The notes beneath the pieces were generated by a model. That model was given only the letters and a program-made list of their open reading frames with translations, was not told the DNA's origin and did no database searches. Shown here piece by piece: positions 34,871 through 48,953 of a stretch of 64,000 nt of DNA; the first letter of the stretch is position 1; the number at the start of each line of letters is the position of its first letter. Source of the stretch: Sphagnum compactum (taxonomy: Eukaryota > Bryophyta > Sphagnopsida > Sphagnales); contig OZ234501.1 of NCBI GenBank assembly GCA_965153455.1, positions 8,990,001-9,054,000 on the forward strand, given 5' to 3'. A program made the position numbers and the translations under genes.

Positions 34871-36697
34871 GGCTCCAGCCTGTGTTGTTGCACAGAGCTC
34901 TCGCTAGCCTTCCAGTTGCCCTTCAATCATAGCCTTTATTATTTTGAAAACAATTAGTTTTTTTTTTTTTTTTTTTGTGGCTCTTTGCCGCAGACGCGCG
35001 CACGCCCACGAGTCCCGTCCTCCGTCGTCGTCGTCGTTGTCGTCGCGGGCCGTCCTCGTGCTCGCGGCCCCGGCGTCGTCGTCTCGCTCGTCTCGCAAGA
35101 TCCCAATTTTGGAAATGGTAGCACAAGCTTTGCTACTTTCATGACTGTTCCCTTTTCCCGTGAATCTTTCTTCTTCTGTTGCACGGCTTATTGAGTCGAA
35201 GTTTTGTGATGTCTGTGCATGTCTGTCTGTCTGTCTGTCGATTCCATAGCTTAGTTTTCTCGACGTAGTTTTCTGTGATGTCTGCATCGCTTCTTCTGTC
35301 TGTCAGGTAGTTTCAATCACTCATCTTTAGTTCTTGTTCAGTATCATCCCAGGCATGCTCTGCGGGAAAAGTTTGAGAAAAAAAGGAAACACGGAGAGCC
35401 TTTTTTTTGGTTTTGGTTTTGATGAATCTCCTCCTCTTCCTCCTCTTTATCTGCATCCCTAGTAGAATACTACAAGAGAAGCATGAGAAGAGGAGTCTTT
35501 GTCGCATGTGTTTACTGTCCTGATTCGTTGAGTACTTTGTGTTGTTGTTGTTGTTGTTGTAGAACCTTTTTTGTTGGCTTCTTGAAGTGAAAGAACCATC
35601 ATGGAAGAGCCTTAGGGGAGGAGGAGGAAGATGATGAGGGTTTTGAGGAGTCACTACTGAGCTCTTTTTTGGGTTGTTGGTTACAAAAGTGGTCGTGTTT
35701 CTGCCATGGAGGCTGGTGTGCTTAATCTCATCATGTATGTTTAGGGCAACACCACCACCGCCACCAGTTGTTTCTTTCTTTCGGTGTGCGAAGAAGAAGC
35801 CCAAGCTGCCTTTTTTCTTTTGTTGAGGTTAGTTAGTCCTTTGCTTTTTGTTGCTGAATTGTTTGAAGGTTTTGTGGTTTGATCTTTGTGTTTGCACTCA
35901 CAACCATCTTTTGTTTTCTTACTTGCTCGATACTTGGTAACCAGAAGAAGACGAAGATGATGATGGGTTTTTCAGAAATTTCTTGTTTGGCTTGTGAAGA
36001 AGAAGAAGAAGAAGAAGATGGTTTTTTCAGAATTTTTTTTGTGGCTTGTGATGATGGGCTTGAAGATTGGTGGACAGAAAGAAAGCTAGCCCACACAGCG
36101 GCAACTGCAGGCGAGATGGGCTAAGAATATCGAGGCGCGAAGAACAGCACGGGTGAGTTTGGGACCACTTTCATAGAGTCAGGAGATTGGGGGGAGGGGA
36201 AGGGTTTGGAGGCTGCAAGTTTGGGGGCTTGATTGTGGATCGAGGGACGTGTTGTTTGTTTTTTCTTCTTCTTTTTGCAGCAGCAGCAATATCGGCAGCA
36301 TTGGCTACACCTTGTTGATGAGAAGCTTGATTTTGGGGGGTGTCTGTGGGGAGAGTTTGGGGTTGTAATTCTTTGCTGTGCGGGGTTCATTCATTCCTTC
36401 TTCCTTTCTGCCATTTGCCGTTGTGAGCGTTGGAAGTCCAGGAAGGTCCATCCAGTTGCGGTGACACGGGTGAGTGTGGAAATGATGAGAGGGGGTCAGT
36501 TGTTTTGGATGAGGATGCCGTATCTGGAGATGAGGAACTGCGAGCTGTTGTGGGAGGTCGGTTGGGACTTTCGGTTATAATAAAATAAGAAGCACCTGGC
36601 CGCTTGCACAAGCCATACATACATACATACACGCAATACAGAGGGTGACGACAGGGTTCACAACCACCACTGAAAACAACCAGTAGAATCCAATCCC
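34871..36697 (+). promoter_or_regulatory. CpG-rich promoter and spliced 5' leader of the HGGG-repeat gene
   Basis: The segment from 34985 to 35100 is strongly CpG-rich with CGT repeats, followed by a TGTC repeat at 35220-35240. Transcript-like splice signals appear further on. There are donors GGTGAGTTT at 36152 and GGTGAGTGT at 36469, an acceptor CTTTTTGCAG ending at 36280, and a possible acceptor ending at 36641 or 36654. This suggests one or two introns in the 5' untranslated region. Open frames here on both strands reflect low-complexity DNA. The position of the transcription start is inferred. Confidence 0.45.
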
Positions 36698-39600
36698 ATG
36701 GCTGCTCTTTCGTTTGGAGGAGGCCGAGATTGTTCTGATCGGGCAGCAGGATCAGGTCAGCATGTCATGCTGGAGACAATCTTAAGACTTAAGAGCCAGA
36801 ATCAGCAGGATGGCAATGACAATTTTCTGGAAGATCTGCACTCACAGGATCTGCTGGATTTCTGCGGGATCCACACCTCAACTAAGGGACTGAAGAGGAA
36901 GAGGTTGTTGGCAGACACTATCTCTGGTACAGAACGTGAGAGAATTGAGACTGAGCTGGTGTTGGAGCTTGGACAAATTGAGAGCTCAAGGGGATTTGCT
37001 GAAGGTCATAGCAGCGGGATGGCCCTGGGATTACGTCCATGCAATGTGCTACTACAGCTTGGGGGCATGGGAGAAGAAGATTTGCATGTCACTGCTGGTA
37101 TGAGTGTTGGTGAAGGACCAGGACATATCTTTGATCCTGTGGTTCAAAAACAAATTGGCACTCATCTCAGGATTGGTCCTCCTCCTCCTCCTCCTCCAAT
37201 CCCTTCTTCTGCTGGGCTGATACGCACTGGGGATTGTGAAAAGGCAAGCACTCTGTTACGTCTTGGGCAGTGTGAGAAAGTAATGGGAAACCTGCTGGAG
37301 GGACAAATGCCAGTAGTGGATGAAGGATCCACATCAGCCCGTCTAGTGCCTGGTGGTTGTGGTTACTTGCCATGTCTGTTCATGGCTCCCCAGAAATATC
37401 TGACACCAGTAGCGCCTAATAGTGGAAGCAGCAGCCACATGCAAGTGATGTCAGCTCAAGAAGAAGAAGAAGAAGCGGAGGAAGAAGATTTTGAGCAACA
37501 AGAATTTTCCAAGAGCATGGGAGCTGCATCTACCAGCTGTGGCACTACTACATCTACCAGTGGTGCATCAGGCCACTTGGAGCGACCACCCAAAGTTTGC
37601 AGATTTAGAGGCTGTAGCAAAGGACCAAGAGGTGCATCAGGATTGTGTATAGCTCATGGAGGTGGACGAAGGTCAGTAAACTTAACCCATTTTCTTGTAC
37701 AATCTGTCTATCGCTTTGGAAACTAGTCCTTGAAAAGGAGAGCTTCCCTGAAGCGTGACATCTGCTGCATTGATATATATGTATGTACAGATGTCAAAAG
37801 CATGGATGCAATAAAGGGGCTGAGGGACGGACAGTCTTTTGCAAAGCGCATGGAGGAGGTCGGCGTTGCCAGACATTGGGGTGCACCAAGAGTGCTGAAG
37901 GAAAAACAGATTACTGCATTGGTCATGGTGGTGGTCGGCGATGTACCCATGAAGGCTGTGACAAAGCTGCTCGAGGACGGTCAGGCTTGTGCATTCGACA
38001 TGGAGGTGGCAAGCGCTGCCAGATTGAAGGCTGCACTAAAAGTGCTGAGGGATACTCAGGTCTTTGTATCTCTCATGGAGGTGGTCGCAGGTTTGTCCTT
38101 TTCTTTCACAGGAATTGAGGTTTGTGATTGGTTTGTGAATTCTTTTGTATTTTTGAAAGCTATTCGATGGGATGCTGTTAGCCTGATTATTGGTTGTGAT
38201 GACTTGACTGCTGGTTGCAGGTGTCAGTTTCCAGCCTGCACAAAAGGTGCGCAGGGAAGCACCATGTTTTGCAAAGCCCATGGAGGTGGCAAACGATGCA
38301 TTATTGCTGGCTGTAATAAGGGTGCAGAGGGCAGTACGCCTCTTTGCAAAGGGCATGGTGGTGGAAAGCGATGTGCGTTTGATGGTGGTGGAATCTGCAC
38401 CAAAAGTGTGCATGGGGGTACGCTTTACTGTGTTGCCCATGGGGGTGGGAAGCGATGTGCAGTTGAAGGATGTGCTAAAAGTGCACGTGGAAGGACAGAT
38501 TTCTGTGTGAGACATGGCGGAGGCAAGCGTTGCAAGGTGGGTTGTGGGAAAAGTGCGCAAGGGAGCACAGATTTCTGTAAGGCACATGGTGGTGGAAAAC
38601 GATGCCAGTGGGGTGTTGAAGGCTCGGCTTTTTCTAACATGTCTATCAATGCCGATGGCACCACTGGAAGCACCACCCTGTGTGATAAGTTTGCAAGGGG
38701 GAAAACTGGTCTGTGTGTTGCACACAGTGCCCTTGTGCAGGATATGAGAGTGCATGGAGGCTCTGTCACAGCTGGTCCTTTCACTCCAGGTCTGGCTCCA
38801 GGTCTCTTTCGAGGCTTGGTTTCAGGCTCAGGACAAAGCCGATTGGGTACAAATACATCCTTCAGTTCTGGTGTCGCCACAGCTGTTGTGAGTGGTAGCA
38901 GGCCTGCAGGCAGTGGTTCTGACCTGGACACGAGTAGTGGACTGGTTGGAATGTCACATGTCTCAAGTATGTTGCCATGCTCATTTGGTTGCCATGATTT
39001 GCAGATTTTGGTTTTTGTATCACTCCATGGGGTTGTCTCTTGGCATGTTGAATGGTGTGTATGAAGACCTCTCTGCTGATACCTTAACTAAGCAAGCAAG
39101 GTTTTCTCTTGCAGGTGCAAGTGATGAGTCTGGGAGACAGTTTGCAAGAGAAAGCACGCCAGCTACTGCAGCATCTGTAGAGATTTGGACCAAAAATGGA
39201 TCTGGTGATTCAGAAAAGAAGTCAAGTTATGAGAGCAGGGACAACAACTCAAATTCTGATCATCTTAATGTGAGCTTCAAGAATCCTTCATCCCCTTGTC
39301 ACAGTCCATTTGGGAGCAACAACAACACACAGATGGCAACAACTTCAACAAGCATGATGGGCTTGGGTAACTTTGGCATACCCACCACAGGTCACAATTT
39401 GGATAGCCCTTCAAGGTCTCAAAGATCATCATCATCATCAGCTGGCCTCCTAAGCTTTCAACAGCCACTGATACCTCCCCAGGTTAGGTTTTGAAATTCC
39501 ATTTTTTTGTTGGTGGTTGGAATAATTTGTATTAGGTTTGCTTTTCAGATCTGTCCAATAGACAAAAGACACCAGCATTCTCAAGGTATTGAGAATTTTT

Positions 39601-40107
39601 CTTTGTACTGTATTGGTGCAAGAGACTTGATGAGGTTTTTCACATTTTTTGTGTTTGTTATTGGAGAATTGCACATGTCTGATAGAAGATTTTACTTGCT
39701 TTCAGGTGCTTGTTCCTGTATCAATGCAGAAGGAGACACCTACATGCCCTACATATAAGCAGCTGAACTCAATCACCGGTGAAGGAGTGTTCAACATGTC
39801 ATCATTGTCGCTGCCTGAGGGGAGGGTTCATGGGGGGTCCTTAAAGTCTCTTTTTCTCAGAAGAGGGCACCACCCCAGTTCTGAAACTGAATCAGCTGGT
39901 ACTTTCACATTGGGCATGAGCTCTTCCCTGTCTTCCATTGACATGAGGCAACCCACTCTCATTACCCAAGAAGGCCTTGATGCTTCTTATACAGAGGACA
40001 ACAGTCGAGTACCGCAATTTGGTTGTTCTGGTTTGGAGAAGACTGATCTGAATTGCTCTCTCAGTGTTGACGGCAATGTTTTGACCAGTGGTGTTGATCT
40101 GAATTGA
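36698..40107 (+). CDS. Tandem HGGG-type zinc-binding repeat protein, WRKY19-like/loricrin-like, five exons
   Basis: Exons are 36698-37671, 37791-38090, 38221-38966, 39115-39482 and 39706-40107, with all introns GT-AG and phases consistent. The product is about 929 residues. The start codon is in good context (CCCATGGCT). The N-terminal 300 residues are variable, with a KRKR stretch, a poly-Pro tract and an acidic run (EEEEEAEEED). Residues 301-552 hold ten repeats of about 25 residues with the pattern C-x4-C-x10-C-x2-H-GGG-K/R-R. Repeat 8 is 28 residues, repeat 10 is 24, and an eleventh, degenerate one follows without the GGG. The long Ser/Gly-rich tail ends at a plausible stop after VDLN. 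Homologous repeats are known in plant proteins annotated as WRKY19-like. No WRKY domain is present here. A nuclear regulatory role is inferred. Confidence 0.9.
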
Positions 40108-42996
40108 GCTTCTTCTAAAGGCTGGGGAACACAATAAATGGGAATGTCATATGTGGGGAGGTGTGAGGTAAGGAAATTATTGAGAAACAAGAGGGACTGT
40201 CTGCTTTGACATGGAGATTCTCAACATGGAACACAACACTTCGTTGTGGATAGATATGTGAAGCTGCCTAAAATATAATGTGGTACGTTTATCATTTGGT
40301 TTTATCATTTGGGTATCTATTGGGACCTGTGCAGAAAATGGGGAGCGCCATTTAGTGATGTACTGTCGTTATCATGCAAGTATTCGTTGCCTCTGATTAG
40401 AGAGGTTTTGTTCCATTTATGAAGCTACTACTGTAGGTGCTGGAAATTAAAAGAACAATGCCTGTTTTAGTTACCTATCTTTCTTCTTCATAATCTTGTA
40501 GTACTGAAGCGGTGCGGTTTCACCCAGCAAATTGTTCTAGCTTCACAGCTGTAATTTGTCAATACAACAATGTTGAATTATGGGAAAGCTCCTCAGCTAG
40601 TCCTAACTATATGATTCAGGACTGGCTAGCTACATTTTAAGATGAGTGTTTCCTGTTGCAAATTTTTTCAATTCACAATCATACAAGTGCAACAAGAAAC
40701 CAATTGTGCTCTTATGTACAGTGGGTGAGTTTTGGATCCTTCTGAAAGGTTCCTCCAAATGATACGTATGCATGTCCTTTGGCTTTTTGTTCTGGAATCA
40801 TCTCAATTGGATGTCTTCAATTGTCTCAACTGCTTTTTGGTTTTGTAACTGGATTTGTCTCAGTTGCTTTTTAGGGTTTAGGGTTTTAGGGTGTAGGGTT
40901 AGGATTTCGTAATTGGTTTGTTGCAATTATCTCAACTAACTTGTGGGTTGGATGTCTGAAAAGATCTGGTAGCATGTTCGCTCTGCAAGGAACAGGAGGT
41001 AATTCTTCGGATAATTACAGTTCAATATCTTACTCATTTGAGGTTAGCCTCTAGGGTGTTTGCATTTGAGAATAGCATGATGTGATAATGTCAACATGAA
41101 ATTATGGTGGTTCTAGAGTCTTGTTGAAGAGAATAGGAAGAAAGATCGGGGTGTCGTTAAACTTGTACCCATGGGTAGTATACTCCCAAGATTGCCATAT
41201 TGCAGAAGTATTGATAATAGCTCTGAATTCTTGGCATTTCTACAATTGAAAAGAGAGATTGGGAAAGAAGCTTGTTTCAAAATTGGATAACTCAACCATG
41301 AGCTAAATGAACTTCAAAACCCTAAACTCTTCAACCCAACTAATGATGCAAATCAAATTAAAATCAGTTGTGCTCTTTTGTACACCTTTAAACTCTCCAA
41401 CTTGTGGGCTAGCCAATTAAAGTAAATCATACCTCCTTAGGTTAATTTATGTATAGCTAATATTTAAATATGTATTGATAATATATATCAGTTATTAATA
41501 TTGTTTGGATTTCTAATTTAGATTTTTAATTTGGAAAGTTTTTTATAATCAACATTTAGAAGGAAAAAAAAGGTTATACTCTGTCAATAAAATGTGACCA
41601 AATTGCCTTTGTATCTTGTAGGGTAATTGTTTTCATTCATATCCATTGAGATCCCATGAATTTGAAGTCATTTCACTATGTTTCTAAAGTCCTTTTTCAT
41701 ATGCAAAACACTTGTTGACACAAAGTCATATAGCTAAAAAAGTAAAATGTGTTTTAAAGTATTCAAATTTTTATCAAGTGCTCTCAAACTTATTGTAAGT
41801 TCTAACATATTTCATAACAAGGGCCACATGTGTTGATACTTTTAGATACACATTTATTGGATCATATATTGGATGTTGCTAATTTTGATTTTGAAAGTCT
41901 TTAATGACTATAATAATTCAAAATTTGTGATCATGGTTAAAAGCAAAGTTGTATGTTTGATTATAATGTAGGGCTTGAGGCAATTTTTAAAAAAATCATA
42001 ATATAAATTATATTTGGTTTCAATATCAAGTCCAAAAAACTATAATTTTAAAGCCAAAAAGGTCCAAGTATGGTTGGGGTGTCAAAAAAGGTTGTCTTGC
42101 AAAATATTCAATGGACCCCTTTCAATTAAACATGTCTCTAAAACTTAGTGGCACAATAATATTGGATTTTATTTTTTTTGCTTCATAGATACATATAGTA
42201 CTAAGGTATTATCTTGTGTAAACCATTTCTAATTTGAAGTTTAAAGATTCTTAACAAGTCATAGGAAAAAATTCAAAACTTCTATTTCATTGATTGAAAA
42301 ATGTTCAAGGACTCATAAAAAATGTGTACACAAATTATTTTGGCAGAATTTTTTTAATGTCACAAACACTTTAGGTGTTAATCCCTATAAAACATTCACA
42401 TGTGACAAGAACCAAGTGCCTTATTGCAATGTACAAGGTTTCAAAAAATGATTTTTTAAGGAATCAGCGGCTATTTATCAAACATACTCACATTCAATAA
42501 ATTTATTATTCTTACTTTCATAAATGACAATAATTAATACTTTAGACATTTGTAAAAGATGTGGAGGGAATTTATTTCATTTGGCATGGAAAAAAAAGAA
42601 GGAATCTAGGACATGTCATAGAATTTGTGAAGAAAAATGTAAGTTTCAAAATCTTAAAAATCTTTCCTTGTGTTTCAAATGGGCTACTGTAATCATGTTC
42701 TGACACAAAAATTGTATTTAAAATGTAATTTTGGTATTAATAAACCAATACATGAAAGCCACATATACATTCTAATATTTGGTAAGGACTATAACCTTGC
42801 CACCAATGGCTCCTTTTACTATGACTACACCCAAGTGCACATGAAAACTCTTCAATAGATGTTCCAACACCAAATATGTTAATGTCATTTTCAAGTTCAC
42901 TAGGTCCACCAATTTTGCATTCTTGGAGTCTAGATTGTAAGGTTTGGTCAATGAAAATGACTCATTAGAAAGGGAATGACTACTTTTACATCATAT
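40108..42996. other. 3' trailer of the HGGG-repeat gene, then AT-rich intergenic DNA
   Basis: The first few hundred bases after the stop are moderate in GC and probably 3' untranslated region. Telomere-like TTTAGGG variants lie at 40871-40903. From about 41400 the DNA is AT-rich with no gene seen. Confidence 0.45.
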
Positions 42997-44560
42997 TTAT
43001 AAATAAGACTGATTGTGTTCTTGTGATCCATGTGTTCTTGTGATCCACATAATTCTCCACAACATGCAAATGTTTGAATCAAGGATCCAACATGATGGCA
43101 AACATGTTATAAACTCAATTTGCATCATTTTTTTTTTAAATGCCACGAAAGGTTTTGATGTGCCTTCACAACTTCCTATCACATGTTTTGTTACAAGTAG
43201 AGGAGATCAATATCAAACTCATCTAGAACTTTAGTCATGTTTGAAACCTATTCAAATTTAATTTCCATGTTGACTATTAGGGCAATAGATTTAGCTAAAG
43301 CATTAAACAACAACCAATGACCCCTTGATTGACTTGTCACATAAGCATTGATGAAAAGGTTTAGAACATTTGTGATTTTCTTTGCAATTGCCCACACCTT
43401 AGCCTTAGGAATTTTTTCGTTGTAAAAATATTATCTTCAATTGGTTGTAATAGAAAACAATAGCCTTTTTGAATTCCAACATTATCACTTTATTGGAAAA
43501 TTTGGTTTTCATCAGAGTTTTCAGTTTTTAATGTCACAACCCACTTTTTACACATGCCCATACCCATTCCTACTTGCCCTTTCTTGAATTTTTTTCCATG
43601 TGATTGTCTTTTGCAAATTAACTTGGGCATTTTTCAAATTGACATGTTTCAAACTTGTAACCATCCTTCATCATTTGAACCATATTGATATGTTCTAAAC
43701 ATGACATGACCAAAATAAGTACCCTCATAAATGCACAAAAATTTCAAAGATGACAATCAACAATAGAACATAAAGTTATTGCCATAGATGTAAAATTGTT
43801 ATTTTCATCTTTAACAAAGGCAACCACACAATGCATTATATCAAAATTTTGAAATAAAACTTGCAATTTCCCAACCATGGAAAACCATATTTTGTCATGC
43901 ACCTCAAACAAACCAACAATAATAGACATAAAGGTTTGAGATTCATTTAAATAGTTGATTATTCAAGCAAATGTGTTCACTCCACCTCTAGACATCTATA
44001 GATCAAAACTTGCTACCATATTTTATAGATGTAAAATTAGGCAACACATGTAAATCCATAGTTTTTTTTCACCATAGCAAGAATTACTTCTTCCACCCAA
44101 AAAGAACAAGGAAACACAACATAGGGGCATTGGCATAATACTAAACTTTGTAGCCAATTTTTTTTGCAAGTGGAAAGTGGCTTGTAACCCTTATATAAAT
44201 ACAACATTAAATAATTTCAAGAAAATTTTGTTGCATTTCATCATCTTTTTGTAAGGATTTGTTGCCCCAAAAAAGGTTGTTATTTCACATCCACCCGGCC
44301 CAAACATCATCTTCCTTGGTTGTTGATTATAATCTACCTTGATAATAAAATCAACAAGGAAAAACTTCCTTTAAGCAAACAACCTAGGGTGTGCAAAATC
44401 AACATGAGTCTTCATAAAAGTATCCCATTACTTTCTTTGTGTTTAACAAGACCTTTCCTGATAGTAGAATAGTGTGAAAAAACACCAACCACTTGCTCCA
44501 ATCTACAAAAACAATACACTATAACATCTATAAGTTTACAACATCCATAGGTAATCTATC
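42997..44560 (-). mobile_element. hAT-type (BED finger) transposase pseudogene
   Basis: On the minus strand, with stops and shifts, ordered segments of a plant hAT-like transposase can be read. They are LHVLPNF near 44060, then IIVGLFEVHDKI and VVAFVKDENNNF and CSIVDC (43929-43747), then KTITWKKNSRKGK-stop-EW (about 43615-43560), and ACVKSGL followed by KLKTLMKT (about 43550-43500). I know these from a family whose intact forms read TIGLFEA, AYVKDEG and KLKTPVKTRF. At least ten stops make it non-functional. The N-terminal BED finger was not identified, and no termini were found. Confidence 0.75.
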
Positions 44561-47500
44561 ATTAACAACAAAAAAATCTGAACAAATAGATGCCCAATGA
44601 TGTGATTTCCATAATGTTGCTTGAGATTGTATAATTGCAAGTTGTTTAACTTCAAAATCAACAAAATTAACATATTATAGATGCACATCGACATGCTACC
44701 TTGCACATTAGAAGACCCTATAGTGTGAGCATTTTCATCAACTGCACCAATGCATTCAATAATGTAAACATTTGCTTCAACCATTGCAAAATACAATGAC
44801 CTACACATATGAACAACACAAGAACGTTATAAGAAGACATGACAATGAACAACAAATAAATAGGATAGAAATGGAAAACATGTACAAAACTATCAAATTC
44901 CAATATTTATTCTACAACAAATTCATTTAGCATTCAAATACATAAAGGACACACATGCACTTTCAATTGTGCATATTGTAAACAAAAGATTAGGGAGGTT
45001 GAGACTTGTTTACAAACCAAATTCACAATAGATATGGATCATCATATTAAATAATCTAAAAAGGATATCATTGGTCACAATTCCTTGCTTGACACTATAG
45101 GGATTGAAATTAAATTCTATAATCATGCATAAGACCTTTAATTCAAACAAATTGAAGCACCTTATCGACTTGGTTAATCTGTCATTAGGAGTTTAATAGT
45201 GGATTGTTGTTCCTACAACAAGTTAATTAGTTGTTGGGATCAATTCTTTAATGAACTCAAACTTGAGCTAGATTTTGAAAGTTGCAATAGAACCCAAGTG
45301 AATGTGCCTTACAATAGTTATCTTGAATTATAAGATGATTAGATCATTTGTATTATAAAGCTTTTAGCTACATGACTTTGATGATGAACAAAATCATTGT
45401 TTTCCAAAGCTATTGTAACAACATCTTGGCTTTTGAAATTTGTGGCAACAACAATTGGTTTCGTGAAGAATTTTGATGTAGCTTTCAACCTTTCAAGTTT
45501 TAGAACTAGCATTAAGTATGTAGGGTTTATTTCATTAGAATCTAAAGTCTAGACATAACTCCCATGTGAAGAAAATGACAAAAGAACACATGTATGAATT
45601 CTTCTCTTTCCCATTAATATAGTCTAAATCTTGTTTTCTTGGGAACATGTATCTAATGGGTCTTGTAAGGACATGGCATTTTGAATCCTATTTCAACCTT
45701 TTTTTTTCATGAAATGGAAAGATCCAAAATACTCATAATGGATAGGGAAGGCAAAAATTGTGTGCATATGGCCCACCCATTTATGTGTGATCATTCCATT
45801 TCATCAAACAATATCACAAAAGTACAAAAAGTATAATACACAACTTACACACAACATGGAATCCCAAAATTGATCCAATACCTATCTAAAGGTTTAATAA
45901 TGCTTTGTAAAAAATGTTAACAATGATGATAGGGAAATCACCTAAGCTTTTGAAATAAAATTTGAAAACACAAAATGGCAACCAAATGTTTTGTTTGCAA
46001 TACCTAAGTAAGTTTATTATAGTAAAGTCAACATTGTCTTTAGTATAAATTAAAAGCTAGTTTTCCATCTTGGGTTTGTTGTAAAATTAAAAAAAGACTC
46101 AATGGGGTCCAAACAACATTTAACAAGCCAATTTATTTGTATTTTTCAATTAGGACTATTGTCTTTTTTGGGGTCCTTTTGCCAAAAAATATGTTTTCAT
46201 AAAGAAATTTTTTCAAATGAAATATTTTGAAACTTTTTATTTATTGTATTTATAGTTGCCCCAATATGTAAATTTTTTTATGATCAATTTTGAAAAACTA
46301 GGAATTTGATTTTGCCAAATTTTGTGTTTCATTTTGAAGAATTGTCACAATTTCAAATCATATCAAAACATGTTAATATTTTCAAGTTTAAGTTCTTATA
46401 TTATAAGTTATAACTTTTCTTTAAACAACATATACATTGCATCACATTTATATATCATAAAGGACTCATGAACTTGAAAAAAACCTTAAATTTTGATAAA
46501 CACAAAATTAAAAAAATACGAAAATATGAATGTTTTTAAAATGTGTCTAATAGTACCCTATTACTACAAAAAAAATTGAAGATTAAAAAAATTGTATTAT
46601 AAAAACTAAGGGCCCTTTGTGAAAGTAGTGTTATTGAATGAAGTTATTAAACATCCTTTGTTCAAACCAAATTTTGATATTGGAAGATTTTTTTATTCCT
46701 TAAAAAAATTTCAATATCCATATTGTTTAATAATCACAACTTTCCATGATTTTCATGTTATTAAAGTGGCACCAAATAAACAAATGTAACAAGAATTGTA
46801 GAAAAGTTGACATTTTAACATCAATTATGGCTCATTTGAGCTCATCTACACCCAACAACTAGCTACAAAAAAAGGTTGTCTTGATTCAGTGAAAATGTTT
46901 CTTATGGCTTGTTGATGGTGTTCAAGTTGCACATAAGATTTATAGTTGGAAAGAAATTGATCAATAGCCATCATACTAAAGTAGATCATCATCTATCTTT
47001 TATTTTCAAGAACTAGATTGGGGCCAAAAAACCAAAATATGTGACGAGATCATATGTAATGGGGAAGTTACCAAGTTTTGATGTGATCATCATCATTGGC
47101 AATGACCACTAGCAACAATAAGTGCACACCAAGGAGATGTTTTTGAATTCACTGTGACATCATCCTTAAGGTCAAGAGTCAAAAGTTTTTTCAAGTGTGG
47201 AGTCAAATCTTGCAACCAATACTAATGCAATTACACTAACGAGTAGTAATAAATGGTAACAACAATGTCGATGATAGGAGGTCTTCTTTTAGACAAGAAA
47301 ACCTTTGTGTCAACATGTTAGCATTGCCTAACATAAATTTACCAAGTTGATTAAGGTGCTTGTCAACATTGGTTGAAATTGCACAATATAAAGAGGAGTG
47401 TGACAATGATGGATATGTAATGATAACAATCAACACCAAGTTGAAGTGAACCAAACTGAACAAAACATGGCAAGATTATGGCTTTCAAAAGTCCAAAGAA

Positions 47501-48940
47501 TGTGATGAAAATATTTCTTACGTACGTATTAGGAGAACACAATGAAAAAACAATCACCAACACAAAAAGATGACAATGCTACACTTGCAGACCATTCACA
47601 CACCACACCACATATTGACCAAAAAAATCAAAAGACCCAACACGAGAAGATCACTTACATGCAATAATAACATGACGCAAAAACTATCACCAACTAGATG
47701 AGAACACCATGTAACTACACATGCAAAAAAATTAAAAATAAAATGAACACCAAGACAAACAACGATGTTGAACACAATTGTTGCATGCCAAACAATGACA
47801 TTGAATGCAATTGTTGTGTTCCCATGTGGTGTCAAGTCCCTTAACCCTAACGAACAAAAAGTCTATATTTGACACCATCAACCCTACTTACCTTATTTGA
47901 CTAGTTTATAATCTCTTTAAATTGTAAGAAATTAAATATTGCCAAACAAAGGATATGAATATAAACATCATACATCAACATTTAGATATCTATAGAAATC
48001 AATTAATAATATAGTAAGTTCCACCAGATGTGTAATGATAGATAATGAAACTAACCCAAATTCATGATATGTATACATCCATATCTAGGTACTATCCAAA
48101 TTCATATCCAAATTTTAAGGTAAAACTGGACAACAATGATATATATTATATGCTACGTATTTCTAGTTCTATCACATTGTAAGATTTTTTTAGTTAAATC
48201 CAAGGTCTCTGAAAGTGTGGGACATTCCTTCAGATCATGTGTCAATGAAGGTTATTCCTTGGATGTGAAAAATTGCATTCTTGCATTGTCACAATAGCAT
48301 GAAAATGTCTTAAACTAAAGAGTTTTAAACAATTAAAATAATCAAAATTTCCATTATAACTCAATAGAAACTTGCATCAAGAAACTATGGGAGTGGGTTA
48401 TTTTAGTATTGCTATGGCTCGATATTTGCATCAAGGTTTTCAATCTTGCGCATATGAGTCAACCATGGATGTACTTCAAGAAACAGTGGATCGCTTCCAA
48501 TTGAACCTAGATGCACTTGTTGTGCGGTTGTGTGAGGTTTGCACTTTGCACACATTATGTGCTACAAAATCTTACATAGATTAGATTCTCTGAAATGATG
48601 CATTAAGAGGAGTTGTAAGGGTTGAAATGAATTCTACCATTTGGGCCTATTTTTAGACCTGGGGGAAGGTTGGGCTTCTAGGGCTTAATCAATATGTCAA
48701 GGAAAGTATAAGCCAAGAATGAAGGTTTAAGGCATGGTTTTTGTTTTCACAAATCCCTGTCATTTTTCAAACTGCAAGATCTGATTTTGACCTATACCAA
48801 GGATTTTTCATGAATTAAAATATGGCCCTAATTTGTCAAATTTCAAATTGTTATATTACAAATTGCTAGATTCCCAATAGGTTCCAGCAAGGGAAGCAAA
48901 ATTATAAAAGAATGATTAAAATTAAAAAATTTCATCTGTT
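44561..48940. other. AT-rich gene desert
   Basis: No intact gene is seen. The left part may include the decayed N-terminal region of the hAT element. Short frames have random AT-rich composition. Confidence 0.4.
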
Positions 48941-48953
48941 GTCTACAGTCAAA

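Noticed and set aside
35313-36390. Several open frames rich in Ser, Lys, Gln or Glu
   Set aside because: They come from triplet-like low-complexity DNA in the leader of the HGGG-repeat gene and overlap on both strands.
39549-39586. Possible mini-exon between exons 4 and 5 of the HGGG-repeat gene
   Set aside because: It has splice-like edges, but joining exon 4 directly to 39706 keeps the frame and gives PPQVLVPVSM, which I remember as close to the sequence in related plant proteins.
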